A DNA stretch of 64,000 bases from Parerythrobacter lutipelagi (lineage in GTDB: Bacteria > Pseudomonadota > Alphaproteobacteria > Sphingomonadales > Sphingomonadaceae), in the NCBI RefSeq assembly GCF_005434975.1, contig NZ_SKCJ01000001.1, forward strand, positions 940,001 to 1,004,000, given 5' to 3'. Positions 34,713-43,301 of the stretch are shown in pieces (position 1 is the stretch's first letter; the number at the start of each line of letters is the position of its first letter). The notes under the pieces are model-generated. The model worked only from the letters and a program-made list of their open reading frames with translations, was not told the origin of the DNA and made no database searches. Made by a program: the position numbers and the translations under genes.

Positions 34713-35836
34713 ACGAGATTTCCATCGATGCGAATTTCGACAGCGGCAATATCGAAGTGCTGTCGGTCGACGGGGCGAAAGCGCGCCTTGCGATCCGCAA
34801 AGACAAGCACAGCGAATTCAAGCAGTGGTTCCATTTCCGCGTTGCGGGTGCAGCAGGCCGCGAGCTTGAGCTGAAGATCACCGGGCTCGACACTTCGGCC
34901 TATCCTCTCGGCTGGCCGCACTACAATTGCCGCGTATCGGAAGACCGCGAATATTGGGCTGCTGCCCCAACGACGTGCGCGATGGATGAAGACGATGGCA
35001 CTCTGACCGTGCGTTATACGCCGGCCAGCGACATCGCCTGGTTCGCCTATTTTGCGCCCTATTCGATGGATCGCCACCACGATTTGATCTCCGAAGCGGC
35101 TGCAAGCGAAGGCGTATCCTATCGCAAGCTTGGCGACACGCTCGACGGGCAGCCAATCGACTATCTGACTTTCGGTGAAGGCGATTTCCACGTCTGGCTG
35201 ACCGCCCGGCAGCACCCGGGCGAAACGCAGGCCGAATGGTGGATGGAGGGCATGCTCGAACAGATGACCGATCCGTCGGATTCGGTCGCGCGCGAGCTGC
35301 GCAAGCGCTGCACCTTCCATGTTGTGCCGAACTGCAACCCTGACGGTTCACGCCGCGGACACCTGCGGACCAATGCTTGCGGCGCCAACCTCAATCGCGA
35401 ATGGGAAAGCCCGAGCGCAGAACGATCGCCTGAAGTACTCGCGATCCGCAACATGATGGACGAAACCGGGGTCGATTTCGCGATGGATGTGCATGGCGAT
35501 GAAGCCATCCCGGCCTGTTTCCTGGCAGCCTATGAAGGCATCCCGGACCTGACCGACGAACATTATGACAAGTTTGTCCGTTACGAGCAGATTCTCGAGC
35601 GCCGCACACCCGATTTCCAGACCGAGAAAGGCTATCCCGAAGCAAAACCGGGCGAAGCAAATCTGACGATGTGCACAACGCAGGTCGCCTGGCGCTTCAA
35701 ATGCCCGGCGATGACGCTCGAAATGCCTTACAAGGATAATGACGATGCGCCCGATGCCGAGCAGAACTGGTCGCCCGAACGCTGCAAGCAGCTAGGCAAG
35801 GACTGCATGGGCGCGCTGCTGGAGTGGCTGGCTTAA
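34709..35836 (+). CDS. M14 family carboxypeptidase, cytosolic carboxypeptidase-like
   Basis: Zinc carboxypeptidase of the CCP/AGBL group, which in eukaryotes trims glutamates from tubulin; bacterial members have unclear targets. The 375-residue protein has the N-terminal domain ([21 protein letters not shown]), then the zinc pair in [39 protein letters not shown], the third ligand in DVHGDE and the catalytic glutamate in TLEMPYKD. No signal peptide, so cytosolic. Start GTG 34709 overlaps the lipoprotein stop. Confidence 0.92.
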   Translation: MNEISIDANFDSGNIEVLSVDGAKARLAIRKDKHSEFKQWFHFRVAGAAGRELELKITGLDTSAYPLGWPHYNCRVSEDREYWAAAPTTCAMDEDDGTLTVRYTPASDIAWFAYFAPYSMDRHHDLISEAAASEGVSYRKLGDTLDGQPIDYLTFGEGDFHVWLTARQHPGETQAEWWMEGMLEQMTDPSDSVARELRKRCTFHVVPNCNPDGSRRGHLRTNACGANLNREWESPSAERSPEVLAIRNMMDETGVDFAMDVHGDEAIPACFLAAYEGIPDLTDEHYDKFVRYEQILERRTPDFQTEKGYPEAKPGEANLTMCTTQVAWRFKCPAMTLEMPYKDNDDAPDAEQNWSPERCKQLGKDCMGALLEWLA

Positions 35837-36249
35837 GCCAGGCTCGCCGGGCCGAAGGCATCGGGCAGCAGGGCGGACAGCTTGACTGTCCGCACCTCGT
35901 CATCGCCGACGCACAGCACATCGGGGTCGGTCCCGCCCAATTGCGCCAGCTCGGTCAGCACCTGGCGGCACACGCCGCACGGGGTGATGGGACTGCCGCC
36001 GCCTTTACCTTCCGGGCCGGTCACCGCGACCGTCTCCAGCCCGCCGCGCACGCCGTCGGACATCGCTTTGAAGACAGCGACCCGTTCCGCACATACGCTC
36101 GGCCCGTAGGCGGCATTCTCGATATTGGTGCCGGTCACCACGCTGCCATCGGCAAAGCGCAAGGCCGCGCCCACGGCGAAGCCCGAATAGGGCGAATAGG
36201 ATCGCTCGGCCGCCGCGCGGGCCGCAGCGATCAGTTCTTGGTCGCTCAT
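35833..36249 (-). CDS. cdd: Cytidine deaminase
   Basis: Deaminates cytidine and deoxycytidine in pyrimidine salvage. The 138-residue protein is the small tetrameric type: zinc ligands and proton shuttle in [11 protein letters not shown] (Cys, Glu) and [12 protein letters not shown] (two Cys), with [12 protein letters not shown] binding substrate. Start ATG 36249 is 23 bases after the stop of the GH25-like gene. It overlaps the carboxypeptidase 3' end by four bases, convergently. Confidence 0.95.
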   Translation of the reverse strand: MSDQELIAAARAAAERSYSPYSGFAVGAALRFADGSVVTGTNIENAAYGPSVCAERVAVFKAMSDGVRGGLETVAVTGPEGKGGGSPITPCGVCRQVLTELAQLGGTDPDVLCVGDDEVRTVKLSALLPDAFGPASLA

Positions 36250-36272
36250 GCGGCCCTCTTCAGTTTCTGTTT

Positions 36273-36977
36273 TCACGGTTGCACCACCACCCATTCGACC
36301 GGCTCATCGCTCGCTTCGCTCATCAGGTTTTCATTCGCCGACCAGAGCAGCCAGGGCCGCCCGGCATAGGTCGGAGCAAACCGCGTCCGGTTGACCCACA
36401 GATTGCGCTCGATCCGGCGCGCAAGGCCGTATTCCGCCTCGAACTGCGGCTTGATCTTGAGAATGACCGGCTTGCCTGCATGAGTCTCGATCTGATTGAT
36501 CAGCGTCATGAGTTCGCTGTGAACCGCGGCATCCGGCACGCGTGTCTCGCACGAGCTGGCCGTCCGCCCCAGTGCGATAACGGGGGGCAGCAAGTCCTTT
36601 CCGCGCGGGACGGTGGTGACGAAATTGGCCGATTGGCCATCAGCCATGGCGCAAGGATCGAACAAATGAACCGCGCCCACCTGCAACCCTGCCTTGCGCG
36701 CGGCCGCATAATTGCGCGCGAAGGCAGCATCCATTCCCTCCGCCCCGATGCTCGCTTCGAGATAGGCAAAATTCGCGCCGAGCGCCTTTAGCGTGGCGAA
36801 ACGGACCACGCCGTCTTCCTGCGCAATCAGCGCGCCCTGATCCGGATATTCGCTTTCCGGCGGAGTCCAGTGCTGCGTGTCCCACCACAGCCACAAGCCG
36901 CCTGCCAGTGCGGCAAGCGCCAGAAAGGCGGCGGCCCGCCATAGCCAGGCACGTTTCGGATTGCGTTTGCGCCCCAT
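36273..36977 (-). CDS. GH25 lysozyme-like protein lacking the catalytic acids
   Basis: A 234-residue membrane-anchored protein (helix about 10-31) with GH25-like fold cues: FATLKALGANFAYLEASIG, NYAAARKAGLQVGAVHLFDPC and the closing WLLWSANE and EWVVVQP strands. The acids that define GH25 are not visible: the usual DVSxxQG start is YPDQGALIAQ, and the DxE strand reads LPPVIALGRT. Three cysteines remain. It may be a binding domain or a decayed enzyme. Upstream of cdd on the same strand. Confidence 0.7.
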   Translation of the reverse strand: MGRKRNPKRAWLWRAAAFLALAALAGGLWLWWDTQHWTPPESEYPDQGALIAQEDGVVRFATLKALGANFAYLEASIGAEGMDAAFARNYAAARKAGLQVGAVHLFDPCAMADGQSANFVTTVPRGKDLLPPVIALGRTASSCETRVPDAAVHSELMTLINQIETHAGKPVILKIKPQFEAEYGLARRIERNLWVNRTRFAPTYAGRPWLLWSANENLMSEASDEPVEWVVVQP

Positions 36978-36984
36978 TTGCCCG

Positions 36985-37485
36985 TCAGCCTTTGATATGC
37001 AGGACGCAAATGAGCGTGAACAGGCGGCGCGCGGTAGCGAAATCGGTTTCGATCTTGCCTTCGAGCCGTTCCATCAACAGCTCTGCGGCGTTGTTGTGGA
37101 CCCCGCGCCGCGCCATATCGATGGTTTCGATTTCTGCCGGAGTGGCCTTGCGGATCGCCTGATAATAGCTGTCACATATGGCAAAATATTCACGGATCGG
37201 CCGGCGAAACCGCGCCAGGCCAAGGATCAGCGTTTCGACGACTTCGCTCTCTGCGGTGGAAATTTCCATCGCCAGCCGTCCGTCCATCACAGCAAGCTTG
37301 AGACGGAACGGTCCTGCGTGTCCCTTCTCCACCGAGCGAATCGGTTTGAAGACGTTATCCTCGATCAAATCGTAGATCGCGACACGCCGTTCCTGTTCGA
37401 TATCCGCATTGCGCCACAGGATCGTATCCTCGTCGAGGGCGATATGCGCGATGCGAAATTTATCTGAGGGGTCAGGAGCAGCCAT
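36985..37485 (-). CDS. UPF0262 family protein
   Basis: A 166-residue soluble protein of the alphaproteobacterial UPF0262 family: HIALDEDTILWRNADIEQERRVAIYDLIEDN, GPFRLKLAVMDGRLAMEI, and SYYQAIRKATPAEIETIDMARRGVHNNAAELL. Function unknown. It reads away from dnaB with 129 bases between starts and is followed by the GH25-like gene after seven bases. Confidence 0.9.
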   Translation of the reverse strand: MAAPDPSDKFRIAHIALDEDTILWRNADIEQERRVAIYDLIEDNVFKPIRSVEKGHAGPFRLKLAVMDGRLAMEISTAESEVVETLILGLARFRRPIREYFAICDSYYQAIRKATPAEIETIDMARRGVHNNAAELLMERLEGKIETDFATARRLFTLICVLHIKG

Positions 37486-37614
37486 GGTCAGCTTCCGTTT
37501 CGCAGACTTCTGCGGGTCTCGGCAACCCCTTCGCGATCCATCCCCGCTATCCACAACCAACTGCGGCAAACGCGCACTTGCATTCGCCCCGTGTTGGCGC
37601 GCAAAGCATAGCCA

Positions 37615-39138
37615 ATGTCCGACCAAGATCTTCTCATCCGCCCCGGGTCCGAAAACGCTGCTGACGGCGCGCAAGGCCGCATGCTGCCCAACAACATCGA
37701 AGCCGAAGCCGCCTTTATCGGGGCTGTGCTGATCGACAATCGGGTGGTCGAGGAACTGCCGATCGCGATTCGCGCGGATCACTTCTTCGAACCGGTGCAC
37801 CAGCGGATTTACGACCGGATCCTGAAGCTGCTCGATCGCGGTGCTGTGGTGACGCCGGTCACGCTCAAGCCCTATTTCGAAGCGGACGAAGCGCTCAAAC
37901 AGCTAGGCGGGATCACCTATCTCGCTCAGCTCACCGCTGACGGCCAGGGGCTGCTCGCTCCGCGCGAACTGTGCCAGCAGATCTACGATCTCGCCCTTTT
38001 GCGCGAACTGGTCAGCGTCGGGCGCAACCTGGTCGAGGGCGCGCTGGATACGAGCGAAGACGTCGCACCGATGCAACAGGTCGAGCAGGCCGAAGCTGCC
38101 TTGTTCTCCGTCGCGGAAGGGGTCTCGAACGGCAATGAAGCCTCCAGCTTCAGCACCGCTTCGAACAAGGCCCTGGGCATGATCGAAATGGCGATCAATT
38201 CCGGCGGTCACATCTCCGGCAAGACCACCGGCCTCACCAGCATCAACGAACGGATCGGCGGATTGCATGATTCGGATCTGATCATCCTCGCTGGCCGCCC
38301 GGGCATGGGCAAAACCTCGCTCGCAACCAATATCGCGTTCAATTGCGCGGACCGGTTCCTGCGCGACCAGGCCGACGGGATCGAAGAATCAGTCGGCGCC
38401 GGTGTCGCGTTCTTCAGTCTGGAGATGAGCGCCGACCAATTGGCCACCCGCATCCTTTCCGAACAGGCCGGTATCAGTTCCTCCGCGCTGCGCATGGGCA
38501 AGATCAGCCGCGACGATTTCCAGAAGCTGAGCTTCGCCAGCCAGCGGCTCGCAGAACTGCCGCTGTTTATCGACGATACGCCTGCATTGACAATCGCGGC
38601 GCTGCGCACGCGCGCACGGCGGCTGAAACGCAAGCACCCGATCGGGCTGATTGTGGTCGATTACCTCCAGCTGCTGCAAGGCTCGGGCCGCGCCACTGAC
38701 AATCGCGTCAATGAAATCTCCGAGATCAGCCGTGGATTGAAGACACTGGCGAAAGAGCTGGAAGTCCCGGTCATCGCCCTGTCGCAGCTCAGCCGTGCGG
38801 TCGAGCAGCGCGACGACAAGCGTCCGATGCTGTCCGACCTGCGCGAATCCGGCTCGATCGAGCAAGACGCGGACATGGTGTGGTTCGTCTACCGCGAGGA
38901 TTATTACGTCGCCTCACGCGAACCCAAGCAGCCGGTAGAAACCGACGACGCGAAGATCCACGATGCCCATGCGTCATGGGTGGCCGAGATGGAACGTGTT
39001 CATGGCCTGGCCGAACTGATTGTCGCCAAGCAACGTCATGGTGCGACCGGCAAGGTGCGGATGCGGTTCGAACCGCGCATCACTCGCTTCAGCGACCTTG
39101 CCGATGATGACATGCGCGCCGGATATGGCGACGACTGA
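37615..39138 (+). CDS. dnaB: Replicative DNA helicase
   Basis: Hexameric 5'-3' helicase of the replication fork. The 507-residue protein has the N-terminal domain (PNNIEAEAAFIGAVLID), the RecA-like core with Walker A in AGRPGMGKTSLATNIA near residue 227, FFSLEMSADQLATR, Walker B in LIVVDYLQLL, SQLSRAVEQR and SDLRESGSIEQDAD. No intein is present. A single DnaA-box-like CTATCCACA lies about 65 bases upstream. Confidence 0.97.
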   Translation: MSDQDLLIRPGSENAADGAQGRMLPNNIEAEAAFIGAVLIDNRVVEELPIAIRADHFFEPVHQRIYDRILKLLDRGAVVTPVTLKPYFEADEALKQLGGITYLAQLTADGQGLLAPRELCQQIYDLALLRELVSVGRNLVEGALDTSEDVAPMQQVEQAEAALFSVAEGVSNGNEASSFSTASNKALGMIEMAINSGGHISGKTTGLTSINERIGGLHDSDLIILAGRPGMGKTSLATNIAFNCADRFLRDQADGIEESVGAGVAFFSLEMSADQLATRILSEQAGISSSALRMGKISRDDFQKLSFASQRLAELPLFIDDTPALTIAALRTRARRLKRKHPIGLIVVDYLQLLQGSGRATDNRVNEISEISRGLKTLAKELEVPVIALSQLSRAVEQRDDKRPMLSDLRESGSIEQDADMVWFVYREDYYVASREPKQPVETDDAKIHDAHASWVAEMERVHGLAELIVAKQRHGATGKVRMRFEPRITRFSDLADDDMRAGYGDD

Positions 39139-39141
39139 CGG

Positions 39142-40314
39142 TTATAGCCCTGCGTTGAGGCGGCGGCTGACAGTGTAGTCGAGGGTCGAGACGAGAAACC
39201 AGCTCAGGTACCATTGAAAGCGGGAGAACAGACTGCCCCGCTTGCGATGCAGCTCGCGGGTCACTTCGGTCGAGTCTGCCTGCATCGTGTCGATCATCGC
39301 GCGGACTTTCTCCGCCATCTCCGGCGATTCGATACGGACCATCAGCTCCATGTTCACCCGGATGGAGCGATGGTCGAAATTCGCGCTGCCGAAATAGACA
39401 AGATCGTCCACGACGATCAGCTTCATGTGCAGCTTGCACGGCTCGAATTCGTAGACCTTCGCGCCGGCGCGCAGCAATGCGCCGTAGGTCGCCCGCGCGG
39501 CACCGATGGTCGCGCCATTGTCGGACTTGCCCGCCATGATCAGCCGCACATCACCCCGTTTGGCAATCTTGCGAATCAGCCGGCGGAAGCTGCGCGGCGG
39601 GGAGAAATAGGCCATCACCAGATCGAGCCTGCTCGCTTTGGCAAAGTCCTGTTTGACGTTCTTGTTCCAGTTGCTCGGAATGCGGGTTGGCCCGCCGACG
39701 AGGAAACGGACAGGGCCCTCGCCCGGGTCCCAGTCGCGGACCATCGTGCGAATCGCCCGGTACTGAGCCTTGGGATTTTCTGTCCAGCTCGATAGCTCAC
39801 CGAACCATTTGCACACATCTTTGACCACCGGGCCGTGCACCAGCACGCCCAGATCGGCCCAGCCGTTGTCTTCGGGCGGCTTGAAGTAATGGTCGGAAAT
39901 GTTGAATCCGCCGAGAACCGCTGTCTTCTTGTCGATGACTGTGATCTTCTGGTGGTTGCGAATGAGGTAGCGCACGCTCCAACGCGGGTTGAAGATTGCA
40001 AATTCGCCCCCGGCATCAACGATAGGCTGGAAGAAGTTTTCCTTCGCGTCGGTGCCGAAACGGTCGACCACCAAATGGACATGGACGCCGCGTTTTTGTG
40101 CCGCGACGAGCTTGTCCCGCACGATCTGACCGGCGGAATCATCCTGGAACATATAGTAGAACATGTCGATCGAGCTCTCCGCCCGGTCGATCATGGCCAG
40201 CAAGGCGTCGTAGCGATGCACACCATCGGGCAGAAACTCGAAAATGTGGTCGTGCGCTTCGACCTGAAACGGCGCTGGATATTCGTGTTTGCTAGCCTCG
40301 GATTCGGGTTCCAT
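39142..40314 (-). CDS. Phospholipase D-type enzyme, cardiolipin synthase-like
   Basis: Two-domain PLD-superfamily protein of 390 residues. The second HKD motif is complete (LHMKLIVVDDLVYFGSANFDHRS); the first is NHQKITVIDKKTAVLGGFN, also HxK(x4)D. This two-motif layout fits cardiolipin or phosphatidyl transferases, though no N-terminal membrane helices are seen, unlike classic ClsA. The C-terminal tail is basic and amphipathic (RFQWYLSWFLVSTLDYTVSRR). Diverges from rpoZ; converges with dnaB. Confidence 0.88.
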   Translation of the reverse strand: MEPESEASKHEYPAPFQVEAHDHIFEFLPDGVHRYDALLAMIDRAESSIDMFYYMFQDDSAGQIVRDKLVAAQKRGVHVHLVVDRFGTDAKENFFQPIVDAGGEFAIFNPRWSVRYLIRNHQKITVIDKKTAVLGGFNISDHYFKPPEDNGWADLGVLVHGPVVKDVCKWFGELSSWTENPKAQYRAIRTMVRDWDPGEGPVRFLVGGPTRIPSNWNKNVKQDFAKASRLDLVMAYFSPPRSFRRLIRKIAKRGDVRLIMAGKSDNGATIGAARATYGALLRAGAKVYEFEPCKLHMKLIVVDDLVYFGSANFDHRSIRVNMELMVRIESPEMAEKVRAMIDTMQADSTEVTRELHRKRGSLFSRFQWYLSWFLVSTLDYTVSRRLNAGL

Positions 40315-40376
40315 CTCCGCTATGTGGAGGGCCGCAACGCATGCGGCAAGCCCGATGCTTCGCTCCGCGCAAATTC

Positions 40377-40405
40377 TTGACTCTGCGCCCGCGCACGCGT
40401 AATCG
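40377..40405 (+). promoter_or_regulatory. Candidate rpoZ promoter
   Basis: TTGACT (40377-40382) and TAATCG (40400-40405), spacer 17 bases, about 40 bases before the rpoZ start. Same layout as the ribosomal gene promoters in the window. Confidence 0.5.
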
Positions 40406-40443
40406 ATGCACTTTCCCGAAACACCAGTTTATCGGAGTGCCCA

Positions 40444-40788
40444 ATGGCGCGCGTTACAGTCGAAGATTGCGTCGACAAGGTTCCCAACCGTTTCGATCTT
40501 GTCCTGCTTGCCGCACAGCGTGCGCGCGAGATTTCAGGCGGTGCCGAACTCACCATCGATCGTGATCGTGATAAAAACCCGGTTGTCGCCCTGCGCGAAA
40601 TTGCCGAGCAGACGATCAAGCCGAAGGAACTGCACGAGGCGGTGGTCGTCAATCTGCAGAAAATCCTGCCGGACGACGAAGACGATGCCGATGAAATCGG
40701 TTCGCTCAGCCAGTCGGCTGAAGCGCTGCGGATTACCGCATCTGCGCCGACCCGTTCGACCACGATCGGTGCCGATTACGACGGCTGA
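40444..40788 (+). CDS. rpoZ: RNA polymerase omega subunit
   Basis: Small subunit that helps assemble RNA polymerase and, with beta', forms a ppGpp site. The 114-residue protein begins [29 protein letters not shown] and keeps [14 protein letters not shown]. The acidic tail ([11 protein letters not shown]) is typical of alphaproteobacterial forms. Own promoter candidate and terminator, so a single-gene unit; spoT is not adjacent here. Confidence 0.96.
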   Translation: MARVTVEDCVDKVPNRFDLVLLAAQRAREISGGAELTIDRDRDKNPVVALREIAEQTIKPKELHEAVVVNLQKILPDDEDDADEIGSLSQSAEALRITASAPTRSTTIGADYDG

Positions 40789-40812
40789 TCCAGTCCGGAC
40801 CTGAATGTTGAA

Positions 40813-40840
40813 AAGGCCGCCCCGACCGGGCGGCCTTTTT
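40813..40840 (+). terminator. Rho-independent terminator of rpoZ
   Basis: Stem GGCCGCCC/GGGCGGCC (40815-40822 and 40828-40835), extended by an outer AA/TT, five-base loop, then TTTTT. About 25 bases after the rpoZ stop. Confidence 0.92.
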
Positions 40841-41637
40841 CATTTGCGAAATGGCAGCAGCAGGCTCCAGCCGAGACCTGTCGGCCGCGCGTCCTGATAC
40901 TCTTCCAGTCCGATCTTCACCCCGTCGCGCCCCGCTGCGGGCTGTTCGAGATATGTCCCGAACAATCGGTCCCAGAACGATCCGATCGTGCCGTAATTGC
41001 TGTTGGTCTCTCGCTCCACTGTAGAATGGTGGACCCGGTGCATGTCCGGCGTCACGATCAGCGCTCTCACGAGCGGCTCTATCCGCGGGTGAAGCGCGAT
41101 ATTGGTATGGGTGAACATCGATCCGAGATTGAACAGCAACTCGAACACGAACACGGCCAGCGCAGGCGGCCCAATCAGCGCCACGACCCCCATCTTGTAT
41201 CCCATCGAGAGGACAATCTCGACCGGATGAAACCGGGCACCGGTTGTGATGTCGTAATCGGGATCGGTGTGGTGAACCTGGTGCAGCCGCCACAACAGCG
41301 GAATGCGGTGGGTGGCCCAGTGCTGGAAATAGAGTGCCAGATCCAGCAGCAGGATGGTCGCCGCAAATTCGGCCCAGTTCGGCAATTCGGTCATATTGAA
41401 CAGGCCCCAGCCGCGTTCTCGAGCCGCGACAGCGGTCCCCACCATCAACAAGGGTATCGTCAATCGAACGATCGCTGTGTCGAGCGCAAAGAATCCAAGA
41501 TTGGTGAGCCATCGCCTGGATTTGGGGAATGTGCCGGCACGCTTGGGCATGGCGAGTTCCAATCCCGCAAGGAGCAGGAAAACGGCCGCCATGATCGCAA
41601 GCGCTGCAAGTTGTCCAGATTGACCGAGCCAGTCCAT
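40840..41637 (-). CDS. Fatty acid hydroxylase / sterol desaturase family protein
   Basis: Membrane di-iron oxygenase of 265 residues with at least four helices. The histidine clusters are clear: HWATHR, LHQVHHTD, and HRVHHST, plus FTHTN between them. Family members hydroxylate or desaturate lipids, including carotenoid or sphingolipid substrates; the substrate here is not visible. ATG 41637 is preferred to a TTG three codons up; no strong ribosome site is seen. Confidence 0.9.
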   Translation of the reverse strand: MDWLGQSGQLAALAIMAAVFLLLAGLELAMPKRAGTFPKSRRWLTNLGFFALDTAIVRLTIPLLMVGTAVAARERGWGLFNMTELPNWAEFAATILLLDLALYFQHWATHRIPLLWRLHQVHHTDPDYDITTGARFHPVEIVLSMGYKMGVVALIGPPALAVFVFELLFNLGSMFTHTNIALHPRIEPLVRALIVTPDMHRVHHSTVERETNSNYGTIGSFWDRLFGTYLEQPAAGRDGVKIGLEEYQDARPTGLGWSLLLPFRK

Positions 41638-41762
41638 AGGAGACAATTGGGCGCTATGTCTTCACTCGGCAAGAGCGTTCGACAGCTCGGCATTCGGCCT
41701 GACAGACATCTCGACGCGAAGGCTGCGCATGGCTAGAGTTGGGTCATGACAGGGGATGGGTC

Positions 41763-42851
41763 ATGAGCGACATTACCGAAGCATTGGGTACAGCGGTGGA
41801 AGGCGCGCTCTTTTCCCGTGCCGTCGACCCGAAGACCGGCGCAGCAGACAGCCACGCAGGTCCGCCCAATTGCCTGAATTGCGGCGCGGCTCTGACCGGG
41901 ACCTATTGCGCCGTATGCGGGCAGAAGGGGCAGGTGCACCGCACGATCGGGGCCTTCATGCACGATTTGCTGCACGGAGCGCTGCATTTCGAAGGCAAGA
42001 TCTGGAAAACGCTGCCGATGTTGCTGCTCAGGCCGGGCAAACTGACGCGGCGCTATATCGACGGCGAGCGTGCCAAGTTCGTCAGTCCGATGGCCCTGTT
42101 CCTGTTTATCGTGTTTCTGATGTTCGCGGTTTTTCAGGCGCTGGGAATCAGCACCCCGACCGAAATCGACAGATCGGCGGGCGCTGAAGCGGTGCAGGTC
42201 GAGCAAGCGGGCGAACAGGCGCGAGAAGCCACTGAACAGCAGCGGGCTCGCCTGCAAGCAGAGCTCGATGCGCTTGCAGCCGATTCTCCTCGCCGAGCGG
42301 AGTTGGCGGCGCAGCTGGACGAACTTGCCATGGCCGAGGACCTGATCACAGGTGCAGAGCAATTCGTCTTGAATGAGGGCGAAGGTGTCGATGCAAGCTT
42401 TTCCGTCAGCAAGGGTACGGGCGTCGGCTGGATCGACAGCGGCCTGAAGAAATGGCGCGCCCATCCGGAGCTGATGCTCTACAAATTGCAATCGAACTTC
42501 TACAAATTCAGCTGGCTGCTGATCCCGCTTTCTGTTCCCTTCGTTTGGCTGCTGTTCCTGTGGAAGCGGCAGTTCAAGGGCTACGATCACGCCGTGTTCG
42601 TGACCTATTCGCTGGCTTTCATGTCGTTGCTGATCATCGCGGTTACAGCTGGCGGACGCGTCGGGTTGCCTGCCCCGATCGTCATAGGTTCGCTGCTGTT
42701 GATCCCGCCCTTGCACCTCTACAAGCAGCTGCGCGGGACCTATGGGCTTTCGCGCTTTTCAACTTTGTGGCGGCTGTTGCTGCTGAGCAGCTTTATCGGA
42801 TTGGTGCTGGGCCTGTTCCTGCAGCTACTGGTACTGATCGGCCTTTTCTGA
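41763..42851 (+). CDS. DUF3667 membrane protein with zinc ribbon
   Basis: A 362-residue protein with an N-terminal zinc ribbon (NCLNCGAALTGTYCAVCGQ), the DUF3667 core (TIGAFMHDLLHGALHFEGKIWKTLPMLLLRPGKLTRRYIDGERAKFVSP split over residues 60-110), one helix, a charged coiled-coil segment of about 75 residues (rich in EQA and ELAAQL), and four C-terminal helices. Function of DUF3667 is unknown. A 14-base tandem repeat overlaps its stop codon. Confidence 0.85.
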   Translation: MSDITEALGTAVEGALFSRAVDPKTGAADSHAGPPNCLNCGAALTGTYCAVCGQKGQVHRTIGAFMHDLLHGALHFEGKIWKTLPMLLLRPGKLTRRYIDGERAKFVSPMALFLFIVFLMFAVFQALGISTPTEIDRSAGAEAVQVEQAGEQAREATEQQRARLQAELDALAADSPRRAELAAQLDELAMAEDLITGAEQFVLNEGEGVDASFSVSKGTGVGWIDSGLKKWRAHPELMLYKLQSNFYKFSWLLIPLSVPFVWLLFLWKRQFKGYDHAVFVTYSLAFMSLLIIAVTAGGRVGLPAPIVIGSLLLIPPLHLYKQLRGTYGLSRFSTLWRLLLLSSFIGLVLGLFLQLLVLIGLF

Positions 42852-42876
42852 TCGGCTTCTTCTGATCGGCTTGGTC
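42835..42876. repeat. 14-base tandem repeat across a stop codon
   Basis: Three consecutive units starting TGATCGGC at 42835, 42849 and 42863 (ends CTTTTC, TTCTTC, TTGGTC). The second unit supplies the TGA of the DUF3667 gene. As 14 is not a multiple of three, loss or gain of a unit would alter the C-terminus. Confidence 0.9.
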
Positions 42877-42894
42877 TGACCGCGTATCAGCGGG

Positions 42895-43194
42895 TCAATC
42901 TGCCGTTGCCGGGCCGCCTTGGCTCAGGTCATCGCCCATCAGCGGCGCCGGACCGGGTTCTTCGGTGTCGCCCGCTTCGAGATTGTCACGCAGGTTGGCC
43001 GCGCCCTTGCTGACCGCATCAGCCGCATCGATAGCGCCCTCTTCGATCACTTCGCCCACGACATCGGCATTCGCTTCGATGTCGTCGCCCGCGCGTTCGG
43101 CTGCAAGCTGGGCATTGTTCTGCGTCTGCTCCGAGCAGGAAGCCAGACCGATCGCCGCAGTGGCAGCAAGCCAAACATTCTTTGCGTTTTTCAT
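42895..43194 (-). CDS. Small acidic lipoprotein
   Basis: A 99-residue envelope protein with a signal peptide and lipobox GLASC (cysteine at 20), followed by an acidic, alanine-rich helical region (AAERAGDDIEANADVVGEV) with no recognised domain and a C-terminal part rich in Gly, Pro and Asp. Similar small lipoproteins are common in sphingomonads, but I cannot name a function. Located between DUF3667 and ftsH. Confidence 0.75.
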   Translation of the reverse strand: MKNAKNVWLAATAAIGLASCSEQTQNNAQLAAERAGDDIEANADVVGEVIEEGAIDAADAVSKGAANLRDNLEAGDTEEPGPAPLMGDDLSQGGPATAD

Positions 43195-43245
43195 AAAGTC
43201 ACCTCGCCGCGTTGCTTGCTAATCAAGCCACTCGGTCCCCAAACG

Positions 43246-43280
43246 CACAAAGGGCGCAGATGGTTTCCCACTGCGCCCCT
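43246..43280 (-). terminator. Terminator of ftsH
   Basis: Minus-strand stem GGGCGCAG/CTGCGCCC (43278-43271 and 43259-43252) with an 11-base loop and a short TTTGTG tail, about 25 bases after the ftsH stop. Confidence 0.7.
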
Positions 43281-43301
43281 GTGAATTGCTGATCGGGATC
43301 G

